64,000 nt of DNA from Parabacteroides sp. (GTDB lineage: Bacteria; Bacteroidota; Bacteroidia; Bacteroidales; Tannerellaceae). Both the position numbers and the translations under genes were made by a program. Location of the stretch: contig DXVO01000031.1 in assembly GCA_019417325.1 (NCBI GenBank), positions 1-64,000 on the forward strand. Reading direction: 5' to 3'. Positions 1 to 10,223 of this stretch are shown piece by piece; the stretch's first letter is position 1; each line of letters begins with the position of its first letter. The notes under the pieces are model-generated. The model was not told where the DNA came from, searched no databases, and saw only the letters and a list, made by a program, of their open reading frames with translations.

Positions 1-73
1 CTCTGGTGATTAGTTTATATATTTGCCAAGTTTAACGTAGTCTGCACAGAACTAAATTAAATATGAAAAATGA

Positions 74-116
74 ATGGGGCTGAATTCTAAGAATATTCTA
101 TAGAATCCAGCCCCAT
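74..116 (-). terminator. Rho-independent terminator of the glycan-use operon
   Basis: A long hairpin: arms ATGGGGCTG and CAGCCCCAT with a second paired block, ATTCTA with TAGAAT, inside. Read leftwards it is followed by a T-rich run. It lies just past the stop codon of the GH63-like gene and would end the leftward operon. Confidence 0.75.
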
Positions 117-137
117 ATTTATTTCAGGAACGTTGTT

Positions 138-2057
138 TTATTTCCCGTATTCCTCGTACAGCATCAGCAGATGTGCCGAGCTCCAGCTGAAGTGGGGAGC
201 TTTCAGGCGTCCGCCGTTGTGCGTGTCGTAGTTTTCGTGGATAGGTGCATCCTCTTTCAGGCCTTGCAGGCGGTTGAATACCTGTTCGGTGAAAGCGTCC
301 GCTTCTTTCTTGTATCCATAGTTGCGGATACCGGAGATTCCGAAGTAAACCTGGTCCAGCCAGATAGGTCCCCGCCAGTAACCGGCCGGCATGAACTTGG
401 GATTGTCTGCGGCAATGGTGGGGAAGGGGATATAAGTGGCGAATTTGGCCGTATCGGTAAACAGCTTCATACAATCGGCTGCCTGCTCCTTGGTCGCTAT
501 TCCTGCCCATAGGGGGATACACGCTTCTGTCCCCTCTTCTAAAACAAATGTGCCGTCCAGCCGCTTGTCGAAGAAGAATCCGCGTTCCGGCACAAAGAAA
601 TAGTTTTGAACATCCGCCGAACGGTTCGGTTCGTCGAAGGTAGCGCCAGCCGCCGGAGCCAGTTTTGTCAGCAACCGGTGTTCCAAGGCAAGGAAAGCAT
701 TCAGGTCTACCGATTCCTGATTCATGCTCCAGGCATTCTCTCCGTTCTTTACCATCACTGCGTCGTCGAAACGGATGGCATTATCCATCCCGCTCTCCCA
801 GGCGGCAGCTTCCAGTGTGCCGTCGCAGGAGCCGAATTCGCAGATACCGTTTTGATTATGGTCACGGTACTTGAACCACCATTTATAATAAGCGAGCAGC
901 TTGGGGAACATCTCTTTTACAAAACTGCTGTCACCGGTCGCTTTATAGATTTCGTCCACGGCCCATGCAGCCAGCGGTGGTTTGCTGTCGCGTGCGTTGT
1001 TTTCGGTGGCATCACTATAGATACAGTCGATAATCATTCCTTCCGGTGTCTGGTAGTCGAACATCGTGCGCACTTGGTCTTTGGCAAGTTCCGGGGCAAA
1101 GCGGGCGATACCCACAGCATGTTTCCATGAATCCCAGCCCCAGAATCCCATAAAGTAACCTACGGCATGACTGGGTACTACGCCGTCGTGGAATAAATCT
1201 CCGCGTGCGCTCTTCCAGTTTGCCATCAAAGTAACTACCGCCTTTACTGCTATCCGGTTGTAGGCTTCCGGCATATCCGGGCGGAGCACTTTGGTGAGGT
1301 AGCCTTCCCAGCGTGCGGCTGTCTCTGCTTTGTATTTCTCCGGGTCTGTCTGGATGGAGGCCGCTTTCTGTAGTACGGGAAGGGATAGGGAGTCTTTTTC
1401 AAAGAAGGATATAACGACCGATGCCTTTCCCGGTTTGAGGGATAGGGTTTCGTATCCGTTCTCCGTGGAAAGTATACCCATTTCCGGGCTGAATGTCAGC
1501 GCAACGCCTTCGCCGTCGGGAAGAGTCAGTATCAGCGTGTTTTTATCAACCGAGCTGGTGGTACCCACGGGCAGCGTTTTCCCGGAGAACCGGAATAAGG
1601 CATCCCGGTCCGAACGGCAGGAGAGCAGGGCGGTTCCTTTGTCGATAAATACCAGTTCCTGTTCGATGCGTCCTTTATCGGAGGATGATGCCATATACAA
1701 CCGTCCGGGGAAATAGGAAACGGAGTCCGGCGTGTAAGCGGCTGCCGTATCTTCGTCGGCAAAGCCTACTTTAACCAAGGCATCCGACAGCCATTCCCTC
1801 CGGTTCATGTCCAGATGGAAAGGACCGCAGAAGCCGTTCACCCATTTGTTTTCCTGTGGCAGGGTGAATCCGAACCAAGAGCCTGCATCGGTAAACCATC
1901 CCCGGCAACGTGCCGCCGTATCAGGAGTATAGCGGATGTCTACAATATTCCCGTACTTTTCTGCTGTGTAGACGGGCAGGGACTGCTGTACAGTGCATCC
2001 TGCCCATCCGAACAACGCAAGTAGAGTGAATGTTATAACAGAAAATTTCTTGTTCAT
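138..2057 (-). CDS. GH63/YgjK-like alpha-glucosidase lipoprotein
   Basis: A secreted glycoside hydrolase of 639 residues. The N-terminus is a lipoprotein signal ending at Cys21 (LFGWAGC), so the enzyme is probably anchored in the outer membrane or periplasm. Residues 30-240 form a beta-rich N-terminal domain; from about 260 an (alpha/alpha)6 barrel follows with GFWGWDSWKHA near 304. The likely catalytic acid is Asp357 (NNARDSKPP) and the likely base Glu608 (IHENYDTHNGG), as in the GH63 enzyme YgjK; these assignments rest on family motifs. Enzymes of this group release glucose from alpha-linked oligosaccharides. It is the last gene of a leftward operon, 1 bp from the beta-galactosidase gene. 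GH37 or another trehalase-like family is possible, and the exact substrate cannot be read from the sequence. Confidence 0.8.
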   Translation of the reverse strand: MNKKFSVITFTLLALFGWAGCTVQQSLPVYTAEKYGNIVDIRYTPDTAARCRGWFTDAGSWFGFTLPQENKWVNGFCGPFHLDMNRREWLSDALVKVGFADEDTAAAYTPDSVSYFPGRLYMASSSDKGRIEQELVFIDKGTALLSCRSDRDALFRFSGKTLPVGTTSSVDKNTLILTLPDGEGVALTFSPEMGILSTENGYETLSLKPGKASVVISFFEKDSLSLPVLQKAASIQTDPEKYKAETAARWEGYLTKVLRPDMPEAYNRIAVKAVVTLMANWKSARGDLFHDGVVPSHAVGYFMGFWGWDSWKHAVGIARFAPELAKDQVRTMFDYQTPEGMIIDCIYSDATENNARDSKPPLAAWAVDEIYKATGDSSFVKEMFPKLLAYYKWWFKYRDHNQNGICEFGSCDGTLEAAAWESGMDNAIRFDDAVMVKNGENAWSMNQESVDLNAFLALEHRLLTKLAPAAGATFDEPNRSADVQNYFFVPERGFFFDKRLDGTFVLEEGTEACIPLWAGIATKEQAADCMKLFTDTAKFATYIPFPTIAADNPKFMPAGYWRGPIWLDQVYFGISGIRNYGYKKEADAFTEQVFNRLQGLKEDAPIHENYDTHNGGRLKAPHFSWSSAHLLMLYEEYGK

Positions 2058-2058
2058 T

Positions 2059-5000
2059 TTATTTGCTTAGTTTAGCTTGTTTCACAAGGTCTGTTTGCCG
2101 GTCGACCGGAATCAGGTAGAAGCTGTAGCTCTGGGCTTCCGGAGTGATGGTATATTCCGGGTGCGTCTGTGCTCCCCAGGTATTGTCGCCTCCCACACCC
2201 ATTTGTTTGCTGTCTATGTTCAACCAGACCATATCTTTCTTTTCAATGCTTCCCCCGTGGATATGCTGAAGCATGGACGGGATATATTCGATGTCCTTCA
2301 TCGGGAAATTCCAGGCACTTACGTTCAGCGGGTGGCTGGCGGTTTTAACCAGAAGCCCTTCGCCGTCCTTGTTCTGCAAGGCAGCCCAACGCACATCGGT
2401 TTTGTTGGCTGTTTCCTGTGCACGGACATACGGATGGTATTGTTCCCAGACAGATGCTTTATACAGGTCTATATCGGCGCCGGATTTGCGGTCCCAATAG
2501 TTTTCCTGCGGTCCGCGGCCGAACCAGGTCATTTGGTCGTATTCCCCTTTCAGTATCATACGCATGCCGACACGGGGGATTTCCGGCAATACCTTTTCAC
2601 CCGGAGTGAAGGCAAAGTCCGTCTTGACTATACCGTCTGCATACACCGTGTAGGTAATCAGGGTTTGGGCATCCTGTTCCGGCATTTTATAGGTAGAGCG
2701 GATGGTCACTTGTTCTTTTCCGGCGGATGGTTGAATGGTAATACCGGTCAACTGTAACTTATCTCCTGCCGATTTCCATGTGTTGCAACGTTCGTCCATA
2801 CCGTTTGCCACGTCGTTGTCGGTCAGTCCGCGCCAGAAATTCGGGCGAAGTCCTTCCTGCAAGTATTCTTTTCCACCTATACGGTAACTGTTCATTTCGC
2901 CGCTGGCTTTAGAGAAAGACAGGGATACGGAGTTGCCTGTTATATGAATGCTTTTGGGCGTTTCCTCAATCGTCAGTGTGCCGGTAGCCTTTTCCGGTGA
3001 CAAGCCGCGTGCCTGAACCGGCAATTGCCATTGTTCGGAGGCGGCAAGATGCCCTTTGGGAACCAGTGGTGCGTCTTGTTTGGTCCGTGCCGAAAGATGG
3101 AGGAAGTATTCCGTACCTGCTTCCGGTTGGATTTCAGGCATCGGAACAACTACTTCCGCCGATTGATGGGGGGCGATAACCGGAACATCCAACTTCCCTT
3201 CGAACAGGGTCTTTCCGTCTGCTTTTACCGCCCAGGTGTAATCGTAGCTGTCGGAGGATATGAAATCGTGGTAGTTGGTTACCCGGATGCGGTTTGCCGT
3301 GAAGGGAACCCCCTTGAAATGGATATACTGGTACACTTTTTTGACTTCCCAGATATGCGGATGCAGGGAACGGTTGGCTGCTACAAGTCCGTTTGCACAG
3401 AAATTGGAGTCGTTTACGATGCCTACAAATCCCATATCGCCACCATACGCCTGTATGTCGTTTCCTTTTTTGTCTTTAATGGCAAAGGTCTGGTCTACCC
3501 AGTCCCAGATAAAGCCGCCTTGCAGGTTATCGTATTTGTAGATAAGTTCCCAGTAGTCGTTCAGATTACCCACGCTGTTACCCATGGCATGTGCGTATTC
3601 GCAGAGGATAAGCGGGCGCTGTTGCCGTTGGTTCGCCCATTGGCGGAGCAGCCAGATACGTCCGTACATCGGGCAATAGATATCGGACAGGCCTTTCACG
3701 CCTCCCCCTTCGTATTGTACCGGACGGCTTGCGTCGCGTTTCTTTGTCCAGTGGTAGATGGTTTCAAAATGTTTGCCGTAGCCCGATTCGTTACCCAGGC
3801 TCCAGGTGATGATGGCTGTGATGTTTTTATCGCGTTCCACCATGCGCTCCATGCGTTCCATGAAAGGAATGTCCCATCCGTCCATATTGGCAAGCGTCCC
3901 TTCTTCCGTATCCATCATCCCGTGGGATTCCAGATTGGCTTCGTCTACCAGATAGATACCGTATTCGTTGCATAGTTCGTACCATTCCTCATAATTCGGA
4001 TAGTGGCAACAGCGAACGGCGTTGATGTTGAATTGTTTCATCAGGCGGATATCCTGTATCATGCTTTCAACGGAAATGGTACGTCCTTTGTGCATGTCGT
4101 GTTCGTGGCGGTTTACTCCTTTTATAAGGATAGGGGTTCCGTTTACATGCAACATGCCGTGCTTCATCTCTACCTTGCGGAAGCCGAAGCGTTGAACGAA
4201 AGATTCGGTAACTGCTCCCTTCTTGTTCAAGGTATTTACAACCAGGGTATACAGGTTGGGCGTTTCTGCCGTCCAGCGTTTAACATCCGGGAAATCTTTG
4301 GCAAAGGAGAACAGGGTATCGGTATTGCTTCGTGCGGTCAGCCGGGCTGAGGCGATTTCTTTGTTGCCGTCCAGTACCTTTACTTGTATGGTGGAACCTT
4401 TTACGTTCTGGCGGTTGTCCAGGGTGAATTTGACTTGGAAAGCGCCGTCCTTATATTCATTCTGGAGGTCGGCAAGGAGTTCAAAGTCTTTTATCCGAAC
4501 CTTGGGGCGGGCTATCAGCATGACATTGCGTTCGATGCCGCTGTATTTCCAATAGTCCTGTCCTTCCAGGTAAGAGCCATCGCTATAGCGGTATACTTCT
4601 ACAGCCAGTTTGTTCTCTCCCGGTTTCAGGTATTTGTTAATCAGGTATTCGGAAGGCAGGCGGCTGTCTTCGCTGTATCCGACGAACTGTCCGTTAATCC
4701 AGCAGTAATAGGCGGATTCCACGCCTCCGAAATGTAATAAAATATCTTCTCCCTTAAAGTTTTCGGGAACCGTGAAGGTGGTTACATATGAGCCTACCGG
4801 ATTATAATCGGTGGGTACATGAGGCGGATTGGCAGGGAACGGGTAGCGTGTATCCGTATAAATCGGAGCATCGAACCCTTGTAATTCCCAACTGCCGGGA
4901 ACGTCAATATTTTTCCAACCGGAAACATCGAATCCTTCCTCGTAGAAGGTTGCCGGACGAGAATCCGGGTTTTTAGCGAAATGGAATTTCCATGTCCCGT

Positions 5001-5190
5001 TCAATGAATGGCGTCGTTCGGCTGAAGCGTCTTTTGCCAATGCTGCTTTTTCCGAAGCATACGGAACAAAATGGGCATGGATAGGTTCCCGGTTGATTTG
5101 ATTTACTCGTTGGTCCTCCCATTCTTTGGGTTGCGCCTGGACGAGCAAGCAAGTTAATAAGGCATACGCTGTAATATAGAATTGTCTCAT
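2059..5190 (-). CDS. GH2 beta-galactosidase (LacZ-type)
   Basis: A full-length 1043-residue GH2 enzyme with signal peptide (MRQFYITAYALLTCLLVQAQ), so it acts outside the cytoplasm, unlike E. coli LacZ. Domain order: sugar-binding jelly roll (about 50-220), immunoglobulin-like domain, TIM barrel (about 340-630), second Ig-like domain, and a C-terminal beta-sandwich. The catalytic acid/base is Glu468 in SLGNESGYG and the nucleophile Glu531 in ILCEYAHAMGNS. The family removes terminal beta-galactose, sometimes from complex glycans. It lies 1 bp upstream of the GH63-like gene and downstream of susD, so it belongs to the polysaccharide-use operon. Overall call is firm; the linkage cleaved is not known. 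Confidence 0.93.
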   Translation of the reverse strand: MRQFYITAYALLTCLLVQAQPKEWEDQRVNQINREPIHAHFVPYASEKAALAKDASAERRHSLNGTWKFHFAKNPDSRPATFYEEGFDVSGWKNIDVPGSWELQGFDAPIYTDTRYPFPANPPHVPTDYNPVGSYVTTFTVPENFKGEDILLHFGGVESAYYCWINGQFVGYSEDSRLPSEYLINKYLKPGENKLAVEVYRYSDGSYLEGQDYWKYSGIERNVMLIARPKVRIKDFELLADLQNEYKDGAFQVKFTLDNRQNVKGSTIQVKVLDGNKEIASARLTARSNTDTLFSFAKDFPDVKRWTAETPNLYTLVVNTLNKKGAVTESFVQRFGFRKVEMKHGMLHVNGTPILIKGVNRHEHDMHKGRTISVESMIQDIRLMKQFNINAVRCCHYPNYEEWYELCNEYGIYLVDEANLESHGMMDTEEGTLANMDGWDIPFMERMERMVERDKNITAIITWSLGNESGYGKHFETIYHWTKKRDASRPVQYEGGGVKGLSDIYCPMYGRIWLLRQWANQRQQRPLILCEYAHAMGNSVGNLNDYWELIYKYDNLQGGFIWDWVDQTFAIKDKKGNDIQAYGGDMGFVGIVNDSNFCANGLVAANRSLHPHIWEVKKVYQYIHFKGVPFTANRIRVTNYHDFISSDSYDYTWAVKADGKTLFEGKLDVPVIAPHQSAEVVVPMPEIQPEAGTEYFLHLSARTKQDAPLVPKGHLAASEQWQLPVQARGLSPEKATGTLTIEETPKSIHITGNSVSLSFSKASGEMNSYRIGGKEYLQEGLRPNFWRGLTDNDVANGMDERCNTWKSAGDKLQLTGITIQPSAGKEQVTIRSTYKMPEQDAQTLITYTVYADGIVKTDFAFTPGEKVLPEIPRVGMRMILKGEYDQMTWFGRGPQENYWDRKSGADIDLYKASVWEQYHPYVRAQETANKTDVRWAALQNKDGEGLLVKTASHPLNVSAWNFPMKDIEYIPSMLQHIHGGSIEKKDMVWLNIDSKQMGVGGDNTWGAQTHPEYTITPEAQSYSFYLIPVDRQTDLVKQAKLSK

Positions 5191-5309
5191 AACTGTTTTT
5201 AGTCTTTAGAAGGAAAAGGAGGGGTTGCAAAAAACTTTTACAACCACCTCCGTTAAATACAAAGAATGTATCTATTGATTAGGTATGATTATTAGGTTAG
5301 ACCTTACTC

Positions 5310-6854
5310 TTAATTCAGTGCTCCGTTGGAGTTTATTTCCTGCAGGGGAACCGGGTAGAAATTATTTTTATCCGGATTGAAATTGCGTCCTACAGCCTGT
5401 AGGGCTTCTTTTGTTTTGCCCCAGCGGCGCAAGTCATAGAAGCGCATGTTTTCCAATGGAAATTCCAGGATGCGTTCGTGCTCGATCTGGGCCTGGACTG
5501 CTTGTTTGGATGTCCCTGTCATTTTAGGCATATCGGCGCGTTCGCGTACTTCGTTAATCAGCGGGATGGCTTCCGGGGTACGGTTCAATTCGTTCAGGAC
5601 CTCTGCTTTCATCAGTAATACGTTGGAATAACGCATCAAAGGAATGTTCGGTGCGAAGTAATTGGCGGCGAGTCCTTCGTAATTGGAGGGCATCAGTTTG
5701 CGGAAAGCCGGTTTGTTGTAGGCTGTACCTTCAATAGGATTGTCGTCGTCATCAAACTCGCAGAACCAATGGTCGTAGATGTCACCATATACACGTCCGG
5801 CATCCGGGTCATTGAAATAATCGCACTGGTAGAAGATGGTCTGGTACAAACGGCTGTCGTAGCGTCCGGTTGTGGCGATTTTTCCTTCTTTCATGTATTC
5901 TTCCATCAACATGTCGCTTGGCAGGATTTCATCCCATCCCCAGAGTTCTCCACAGCCAATCCAACGGTGTAATTGGGTTTTATACCAGGCGCCACTGGCA
6001 TCCGACATGCTCAGTTGCAGTTCGAATACGCTCTCTTTCGAGTTTTTATTGGTTCCGTCGAATAAGGAGTTGGGATTGTTAACCAATTCGTATCCTTTTA
6101 CTTCATTGAAAGCAGTAAGTGCTGCATCCAGTTCGGCATCTTTCTTTGCCGGTTCTTCATAAGCACGTGTCAGGTGAGCCCAGCCCAGGTAAGCATAGGC
6201 AGCCCCGCTTGTGGCACGTCCCAGTTTATCCGATCCGCGTTCCGATGGCAGTTTAGTCGCTTGGGTAAATTCATCAACGATAAAATCCCATGAGTCCGAA
6301 CGTGTGGACAATGCTTTGTTCAGGCCTTCCGTGTCTGTGATATATTTATCGCGGATGATAATCTGTTCCCAGTTCAACTGGAGCTTCAAATGATAATAGC
6401 CACGAAGGAAATGAGCTTCAGCCAGAAGATGTGTTCGTTCTTCGTCTGTAATCTTGTCGGAAGGAATGTTCGGTACGTTTTCCAGAATCTGGTTACAGTA
6501 GTTGATACCCCGGTAGTTTTCCTGCCAGTAGTAAGTGAACTGCGTGTTACCGTTAGTGTAGGTAAAATTGGCAAGTTCCACCCAGTTTGGGTAGTTTAAT
6601 GCATCCGAACCTAACTCTACGATGTCTTCGCGGTATGCTTCTACCGGCCAGTGGATTTCAGCAAAGCTATAGGTGTCTATCGCTCCTTCCATAGGGGCAT
6701 AGGCGGCAGCCATAGCGGATTCGGCATCGTTAACATCTCTCCAGAACGTATCGGTGGTCAGCTGGTCCGGTGATTCCACTGTCAGGAAATCATCGCAACT
6801 GGTCGTTGCTCCCATAAACAGGAGGGCGGCAACTATATAATTGATTTTTTTCAT
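5310..6854 (-). CDS. SusD/RagB-family glycan-binding lipoprotein
   Basis: A 514-residue outer-surface lipoprotein. The signal ends in GATTSCDDFL, with the lipidated Cys at about position 20, followed by the usual acidic residues of surface-exported Bacteroidota lipoproteins. The body has TPR-like helices (TNGNTQFTYYWQENYRG, HFLRGYYHLKL) and the SusD C-terminal signature NEVRERADMP...ERILEFPLENMRFYDLRRW, quoted here in parts. SusD proteins cap the SusC channel and present oligosaccharides to it. The gene is 28 bp downstream of susC, the standard pair arrangement, and 119 bp before the beta-galactosidase gene. Confidence 0.95.
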   Translation of the reverse strand: MKKINYIVAALLFMGATTSCDDFLTVESPDQLTTDTFWRDVNDAESAMAAAYAPMEGAIDTYSFAEIHWPVEAYREDIVELGSDALNYPNWVELANFTYTNGNTQFTYYWQENYRGINYCNQILENVPNIPSDKITDEERTHLLAEAHFLRGYYHLKLQLNWEQIIIRDKYITDTEGLNKALSTRSDSWDFIVDEFTQATKLPSERGSDKLGRATSGAAYAYLGWAHLTRAYEEPAKKDAELDAALTAFNEVKGYELVNNPNSLFDGTNKNSKESVFELQLSMSDASGAWYKTQLHRWIGCGELWGWDEILPSDMLMEEYMKEGKIATTGRYDSRLYQTIFYQCDYFNDPDAGRVYGDIYDHWFCEFDDDDNPIEGTAYNKPAFRKLMPSNYEGLAANYFAPNIPLMRYSNVLLMKAEVLNELNRTPEAIPLINEVRERADMPKMTGTSKQAVQAQIEHERILEFPLENMRFYDLRRWGKTKEALQAVGRNFNPDKNNFYPVPLQEINSNGALN

Positions 6855-6882
6855 CGTTATCTTCTTTATTATGGTGAATGAA

Positions 6883-9800
6883 TTAGAATGTAAGTTGTAA
6901 ACCTACGATATAAGAACGGGTGAACGGATAGATTTCTTTATCAACACCTGTATTCAGGATGCTTGATGTAGAAAATTCCGGGTCGATACCGCTGTATTTT
7001 GTGATGGTGAACAGGTTTTCACCGCTAACATAGATTCTCAAGCGGTCTATCATCGCTTTCTTCATGATGGAAGAAGGCAGTGTATAACCGATTTGCAACT
7101 GGCGAAGACGGATGAAGTTGCCGTTTTCAAGGAAGCGGTCGCTTTCACGTGAGTTGTTGTTCGGGTCCTGCAATACGGCGCGTGGGACGTCAGTGTCGGT
7201 GTTCTGCGGTGTCCATGCGTTTAATGTAGAAGCTAACATATTTGTTCCTGAACTCATGCCTTCAAAGAAGTAACGGTTACCGTTGTATAATTTATGTCCC
7301 CAGCCGCTTCCCAACAATACGGAAGCATCGAAACCTTTGAAAGAAGCTCCGGCCGACAAGTTGACTTCCACTTTCGGCATACCGGAACCGCAATATTCTT
7401 TGTCGTCATCGTCGATGACACCATCTCCGTTTACGTCCCGAAAACGGAGATCACCTGCCTTAGCGTCCGGTTGCATGCGTTCGCCTTTACTGTTTACATA
7501 GGCTGCAGCTTCCTGGTCGCTCTGGAAGATGCCGTCGGTGCGGTACAGGAAGAATGAAGAGATTGGCGATCCTTCGCGTGTTTGTGTCGGGAAGTGTTCG
7601 GTACCCCATTTCAAACCACTTCCATACAGGGCTTGTCCTTTGTCGGACAGTTCCAGTACTTTATTGTCGGTGGTTGTCAGGTTCAAACCGACATTGTAGT
7701 CCCAGCCGCCTTTTTTGTCAGCCCAGTTTACTTCCAGTTCAAAACCGGCATTACGTATTTTACCCACATTCAATGTCGGGTTTTCCAAACCAACAGAGAG
7801 AGGCAATTTCTTTGTGATAAGCATATCCTCTGTCTTGTTATAGTAATAGTTGATGGCACCGGATAAACGTCCGTTGAATAATCCGTAATCCAAACCGATA
7901 TTCTTGGTATCTGTTGTTTCCCATTTCAGGTTACGTTCCGATAAACCGTTTGCAATGCTTCCCGGCCATGGAGAAGAACCGCTTCCCTGTACGGAACCTT
8001 GGTTCATTGTGTTGTCTGTTGTAATCAGTGTCAGGAAATCATAGTATTTCAGCGCCATTTCATTACCCAGGCGCCCCCAGCTGGCACGTAGTTTCAGGTT
8101 GCTGATTACACTCTCTTTCGGGAAGAACTCTTCTTCGGAAATTCTCCATCCTACAGCAACGGAAGGGAATGTACCCCAACGGTTGTCTTTGCTGAATTTG
8201 GATGAACCGTCGGTACGTACAGTCGCCTGAATCATATAACGGCCTGCATAGGAGTAATTGACACGACCGAAGAAAGACGCACGTCTGTATTTGGAGATCG
8301 AACCGTCGCCGGAATAGGTACCGCCTTTGCCTGCCCCGATTGTTGCGAAGTTCTGGTCAAGGAAACCAGCGGAGACTTCGTTTGTTACCAGTTTGCCGTC
8401 TTTTACTTCATACACGGTATTTTTTCCTTCTACCTGTACTTCATTCCATGTATAATCGTACAACTGGATGGAACTGCCGGCCATTACATTCAGCGAGTGG
8501 GAACCGAACGTTTTGTCGAAGTTCAATACGTTGTCAATGGTTTGTTCTTCCCAATAGTAACTCTTTTCGTATTGGGTAGGATAGTCCTGTTTTTGTTTGA
8601 TGTCTGCCACATAAGCCGGCATATGTTGAGCATAACGGTAGTTTTCACCACGGTAAGAATAAGCGGTTTTGAATGTCAGCCATTCTGCCAAATGGGCTGT
8701 GATAGAAACATTCGCGTCGATGTTGTATGTTTTACCTTCAGCTTTGCGAAATTCATTATCTGCTAAAACGTTACGGTTGCTTGGCAGACCGTCGTGGTCG
8801 GTTAATCCGTAACCGGAAGGGGCATTTTCATCGTACACCGGAACAAGCGGGGACATACCATAGGCTTCTTTCAATGAATATTGAGGCTGTTTCTCATTTT
8901 TAGCCATGAATGCCATGTTTGCATCCAGGTCGAAAATGTTTTTGGTAACAGCGAGTTTCATACGGGCATTGTCTTGGCGGAAATTGTTGCCCAGTAAGAT
9001 TCCTTTATCATCAGAGTGGTTGTAAGAAACAGAATAGCGGGCTTTTTCCGAACCTCCGCGTACGCTGACCTGGTAGTTTTGTGTCAGACCGTGGCGGAAG
9101 ATTTCGTCCTGCCAGTTTGTATTGGCATATTTGGACGGGTTTGCCAGGTAACCTGTGATATATCCCGGATAACTCGGGGTTTTGTTGTTTTGTGCATAGT
9201 AGTTGTCATACATCTGTTTATGGACTTGTACGTAACCTTCTGAATCCAGCAGTTCCAGTTGTTTGGAAACCGAAGAGAAATTCAGGTAAGCATTCAGGTC
9301 GACTTTCAAATCTCCTTTCTTGCCGTTTTTGGTAGTAATCATGATAACTCCATTGGCTGCTCTTGAACCATAGATAGCAGCTGCAGCACCGTCTTTCAGT
9401 ACTTCCATTGAGGAAATGTCCTGCGGATTAACATTACTGATATCACCGGGGAAACCATCGATGATATATAGCGGTTGCTGGTCATCGCTAAATGATTTTA
9501 CACCACGGATTTTTACAGTGATACCAGCTCCGGCATTACCTCCCTGTTTCTGGATGTTTACGCCGGCAACGCGTCCTTGCAGGGCTTCGGCAGGGTTGGT
9601 TGTGGCGCGACTGCTCAGTTCTTCCACGTCTACGGAAGAGATGGCTCCGGTTAAGTCGCTCTTTTTCATTGTACCGTAACCGATAACGACAACTTCGTCC
9701 AGTTTCTCCGTGTCTTCCTGAAGTTTGATATCCAGTTTGGGTTGTCCGGCATAGGTGATTTCCTGCGGTGCATATCCGATATAAGAGAATACAAGGATGT

Positions 9801-10041
9801 CTCCTTTTTGTGCAGCGATTTCATATTTACCGTCTACATCTGTAATCGTACCTATCGTTGTGCCTTTTTTAAGGATATTCACACCGATAGCAGGCAAGCC
9901 TGTTTCATCATAAACAACACCTTTTACATTTATTTCCTGGGCAAAGCCAAAGAAAGGGAAAAGGGAAAGAAGTACCAGCAGTGTGGTAACTTTTAGAAGC
10001 GAACCGGTCGTTTGCCGGTGGTTACTTAATGATATTCCCAT
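6883..10041 (-). CDS. SusC/RagA-family TonB-dependent transporter
   Basis: An outer-membrane importer of about 1052 residues. The start is placed at the ATG giving MGISLSNHRQTTG, after which the signal peptide ends at GFAQ; an upstream in-frame ATG would add 22 residues before the signal peptide. Domains: carboxypeptidase-like repeat (INVKGVVYDETGLPAIGVNI), the SusC plug with the signature LDEVVVIGYGTMKKSDLTGA, and a large beta-barrel ending in a terminal aromatic (VGLQLTF). It imports oligosaccharides bound by its SusD partner, powered by TonB. No anti-sigma-binding N-terminal extension is present, so control probably runs through the upstream TPR/HTH regulator rather than an ECF sigma pair. 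Confidence 0.95.
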   Translation of the reverse strand: MGISLSNHRQTTGSLLKVTTLLVLLSLFPFFGFAQEINVKGVVYDETGLPAIGVNILKKGTTIGTITDVDGKYEIAAQKGDILVFSYIGYAPQEITYAGQPKLDIKLQEDTEKLDEVVVIGYGTMKKSDLTGAISSVDVEELSSRATTNPAEALQGRVAGVNIQKQGGNAGAGITVKIRGVKSFSDDQQPLYIIDGFPGDISNVNPQDISSMEVLKDGAAAAIYGSRAANGVIMITTKNGKKGDLKVDLNAYLNFSSVSKQLELLDSEGYVQVHKQMYDNYYAQNNKTPSYPGYITGYLANPSKYANTNWQDEIFRHGLTQNYQVSVRGGSEKARYSVSYNHSDDKGILLGNNFRQDNARMKLAVTKNIFDLDANMAFMAKNEKQPQYSLKEAYGMSPLVPVYDENAPSGYGLTDHDGLPSNRNVLADNEFRKAEGKTYNIDANVSITAHLAEWLTFKTAYSYRGENYRYAQHMPAYVADIKQKQDYPTQYEKSYYWEEQTIDNVLNFDKTFGSHSLNVMAGSSIQLYDYTWNEVQVEGKNTVYEVKDGKLVTNEVSAGFLDQNFATIGAGKGGTYSGDGSISKYRRASFFGRVNYSYAGRYMIQATVRTDGSSKFSKDNRWGTFPSVAVGWRISEEEFFPKESVISNLKLRASWGRLGNEMALKYYDFLTLITTDNTMNQGSVQGSGSSPWPGSIANGLSERNLKWETTDTKNIGLDYGLFNGRLSGAINYYYNKTEDMLITKKLPLSVGLENPTLNVGKIRNAGFELEVNWADKKGGWDYNVGLNLTTTDNKVLELSDKGQALYGSGLKWGTEHFPTQTREGSPISSFFLYRTDGIFQSDQEAAAYVNSKGERMQPDAKAGDLRFRDVNGDGVIDDDDKEYCGSGMPKVEVNLSAGASFKGFDASVLLGSGWGHKLYNGNRYFFEGMSSGTNMLASTLNAWTPQNTDTDVPRAVLQDPNNNSRESDRFLENGNFIRLRQLQIGYTLPSSIMKKAMIDRLRIYVSGENLFTITKYSGIDPEFSTSSILNTGVDKEIYPFTRSYIVGLQLTF

Positions 10042-10223
10042 GGTTTTTGATTTGAAAAGATTAATAAATTTTTTCGCAAGAATAACCTTTGTTTTGAGTC
10101 TTGTCAATGGTTTTGCGACCTATCTAATCTCTACAAGTTGGGAATAATGACTAGTATTTTATCTACATTTCAATTGTTAAACAGTTGTTTTATTGTTATT
10201 TAATTAAATAGAAGGTTCTACAT